Positions 62,337-64,000 of a DNA stretch of 64,000 nt are shown in pieces. Positions within the stretch are counted from its first letter, which is position 1. Every line of letters starts with the position of its first letter. This DNA comes from Hymenobacter ruricola (GTDB taxonomy: Bacteria > Bacteroidota > Bacteroidia > Cytophagales > Hymenobacteraceae), in assembly GCF_015694525.1 (NCBI RefSeq), contig NZ_JADQDM010000004.1:248001-312000 (forward strand). Reading direction: 5' to 3'. The position numbers were made by a program, and so were the translations under genes. The notes beneath the pieces were generated by a model, which worked only from the letters and a program-made list of their open reading frames with translations, did not search any database and was not told the origin of the DNA.

Positions 62337-64000
62337 CTACTCCACCACCAGCGGGCGGGTGGCGGTTTCGGCGCCGGCGCGCACGCGCAGGGCGTAGAGG
62401 CCGGGGGCCAGGCCGGTGAGGTTCAACTCGTGGCGCCGGCCGGCGGCGGGCAGGGGCACGGTTTCGGTGCGCACTTGCCGGCCCAGCGCGTCGAGCAACG
62501 TGAGGGTGGCCGTGGCGGCGCCGGGCACGGCCGGCAAGCTCACGGCGGTGGTGACGCGGGCCGGGTTGGGGAAGAGGCCGAACGCGGTACCGCGCAGGGC
62601 CGAGGTAGCGGCCGTGACCAAGCCGGCGTCTGGGAGGGAGGCCAGGAAGCTGGTGACGTATAGCGGCGACAGAAGGCCAGGATTGATAGCTTGACTGCCA
62701 AAGCTGGCATCACCCCCGGCGCCGCCACTCACATACACGGAGGTGCCGCTGCTAGAGATGCCGTTGGCAAAGTCGCGGCCGGGGCCGCCGGCTTGCTGGG
62801 CCCAGTCGAAGCGGCTGCTGCTGCCCAGGTCGGTGAGGCGGGCCACGAAAATGTCCGCGCTATAAAAGGTGTTGGGCGTGCTGACGTTGCCGAGGGTGCT
62901 GCTGCCAAAACCGGCCTGCGGGCTGAGGAAGGTGCCCGCCACGTATAGCTGGTCGCCGCGCACGGTGATGGCCGTGGCCGAGTCGTTGCCGACGCCCCCG
63001 GCCCGTTGGGCCCACTCGAAGCGGCCGGCGGGGCCCGCATCCGTGAGCTTGGCCACAAACGCGTCGTACTCGCCGGTGCTCACCAGCGCGGTGCTGCCAA
63101 AGGTGGAGGGCGTGTTGGCCGGCATCGCCGAGCTGCTGCCGCTATAGGTTCCAAAAACCCCCGCCAGGTAAATGCTTGAGCCGCTCACGGCCATGTCCAT
63201 CGGTATCTCGTGGGCCATGCCCCCCGCCTGCTGCACCCAGGTGAAAGTGGCGCTGGTGCCGGCATCCGTTAGTTTCGCCACGTACAAATCGGCGGTATTT
63301 CTGCCCAGGGTAGTGTTGGGGTTGGTTAAGGTAGTCGAGCCGAATGTCATACTAGCACTCTCAAAGCGCCCGGTGACGTAAACTGCCGCCCCCTGAACGG
63401 CCAGCGCCGTAGGCCAGCTGTTGAATTCTGCCGGGCCTCCGAACTGCCGGGCCCAATTGTAGGCAACCCCCGGGCCGGTGTCGGTAAGACGGCTGACGAA
63501 GCTGCCGCCCAGCTGGCCCGCGTTGGTCAGCGTGATGCTGCCGAAGTGCGCCGTGGGGTAGAAAGACCCCGTGGCATACAAGCTGGTGCCAGCCGCCGCC
63601 AGCGCCGCTATGCCAAAATCGGTGCGCTCTATCCACGCAAAGTCCGCCCGGTTGCCCATATCAGCAAGCTTGGCAATGAAGCCGCCGTCGGCGAAGGCCG
63701 CGGAAACGGGCAGGCCAAACGTGGCATTACCGGTTACGCTCCCGGCGATGTACACATTCGAGCCGCTCACCGCAATGGCCGTGACGAAGTTGTAGCTGCT
63801 ACCGCCCGCGCGTTGCGCCCACACAAACCCGTTGCTGGCCGGGCTCCACTTGGCCACAAACAGCTCCGGGTTGCCGGCGGCACTCGTGAGGGTGGTGGCG
63901 CCAAAGCGGGCGGTTCCCACAAACCGCCCCGTTAGGTAAACATTGCCCGCCGCATCCGTCACGGTGGTGGCCACTTTGTAGTGAGGGCTGTAATCGGCCG
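62337..64000 (-). CDS. SBBP-like beta-propeller protein with T9SS tail, paralogue 3 (N-terminus off the edge)
   Basis: The frame runs to the window edge without a start. At its visible N-terminal end (minus strand) it reads ADYSPHYKVATTV then TDAAGNVYLTGRFVGTARFG, which continues the repeat pattern of paralogues 1 and 2. The signal peptide and first codons lie outside the window, and the first in-frame GTG near 63974 is internal. The tail ends GLAPGLYALRVRAGAETATR and PLVVE, almost the same as in the neighbours. At least 554 residues are seen. Confidence 0.85.
   Translation of the reverse strand, partial: ADYSPHYKVATTVTDAAGNVYLTGRFVGTARFGATTLTSAAGNPELFVAKWSPASNGFVWAQRAGGSSYNFVTAIAVSGSNVYIAGSVTGNATFGLPVSAAFADGGFIAKLADMGNRADFAWIERTDFGIAALAAAGTSLYATGSFYPTAHFGSITLTNAGQLGGSFVSRLTDTGPGVAYNWARQFGGPAEFNSWPTALAVQGAAVYVTGRFESASMTFGSTTLTNPNTTLGRNTADLYVAKLTDAGTSATFTWVQQAGGMAHEIPMDMAVSGSSIYLAGVFGTYSGSSSAMPANTPSTFGSTALVSTGEYDAFVAKLTDAGPAGRFEWAQRAGGVGNDSATAITVRGDQLYVAGTFLSPQAGFGSSTLGNVSTPNTFYSADIFVARLTDLGSSSRFDWAQQAGGPGRDFANGISSSGTSVYVSGGAGGDASFGSQAINPGLLSPLYVTSFLASLPDAGLVTAATSALRGTAFGLFPNPARVTTAVSLPAVPGAATATLTLLDALGRQVRTETVPLPAAGRRHELNLTGLAPGLYALRVRAGAETATRPLVVE

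Overview
The window reads as a piece of chromosome from a GC-rich member of the Bacteroidota, most likely Hymenobacter or a close relative in the Cytophagales. This rests on recognition of protein families, not on any search. The supporting signs are type IX secretion (T9SS) C-terminal sorting tails, a PID-CTERM peptide, -7 promoter boxes of the form TAnnTTTG, few Shine-Dalgarno sequences, a DAHP synthase fused to chorismate mutase, and a eukaryote-like class Ia ribonucleotide reductase. I see no rRNA, tRNA, CRISPR array, integrase or transposase.

Layout. 0-11 kb is housekeeping: a cyclase-family hydrolase, ribosomal proteins L21 and L27, nrdB and nrdA (4.2 kb apart, same strand), a DUF6624 protein, a YceI protein and membrane proteins. 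DnaA-box-like sites lie upstream of both nrd genes. 11.2-15.4 kb is a foreign-looking insert. Its AT-rich two-gene operon encodes a tandem-DUF262 protein and a PIN-like nuclease whose frames overlap by 4 bp; a DUF433/DUF5615 toxin-antitoxin pair follows. 14.7-18 kb is littered with a GC-rich hairpin repeat and holds a gene fragment, small secreted proteins and a Crp-type regulator next to an AhpD-like protein. 18.6-34.6 kb is a mosaic of secreted and lipid-anchored proteins, small enzymes and acetyltransferases, ending in a TetR/HXXEE pair with two matching operators.

29.4-53.2 kb carries twelve copies of a second repeat, a 70-110 bp near-perfect palindrome. It sits mostly between genes and comes in subfamilies whose two arms change together. 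Genes here include a creatininase-like hydrolase, HAD phosphatase, MFS transporter, LacI regulator, a second ExeM-type nuclease, a Gfo/Idh/MocA oxidoreductase, pirin, lysA, DinB and an old-yellow-enzyme homologue.

50.6-54.4 kb is an aromatic amino-acid operon: two tandem Phe/Tyr-rich leader peptides, each followed by an intrinsic terminator, then an aminotransferase, prephenate dehydrogenase and DAHP synthase/chorismate mutase. The codon content of the leaders fits attenuation by phenylalanine and tyrosine supply. 54.4-64 kb encodes exported proteins: a PID-CTERM peptide, a large GH10 xylanase and three tandem paralogous repeat proteins with T9SS tails, the last running off the window edge.

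The most promising candidates for something undescribed are the DUF262-DUF262/PIN operon (possible defence system), the duplicated aromatic attenuator, and the palindromic repeat family.
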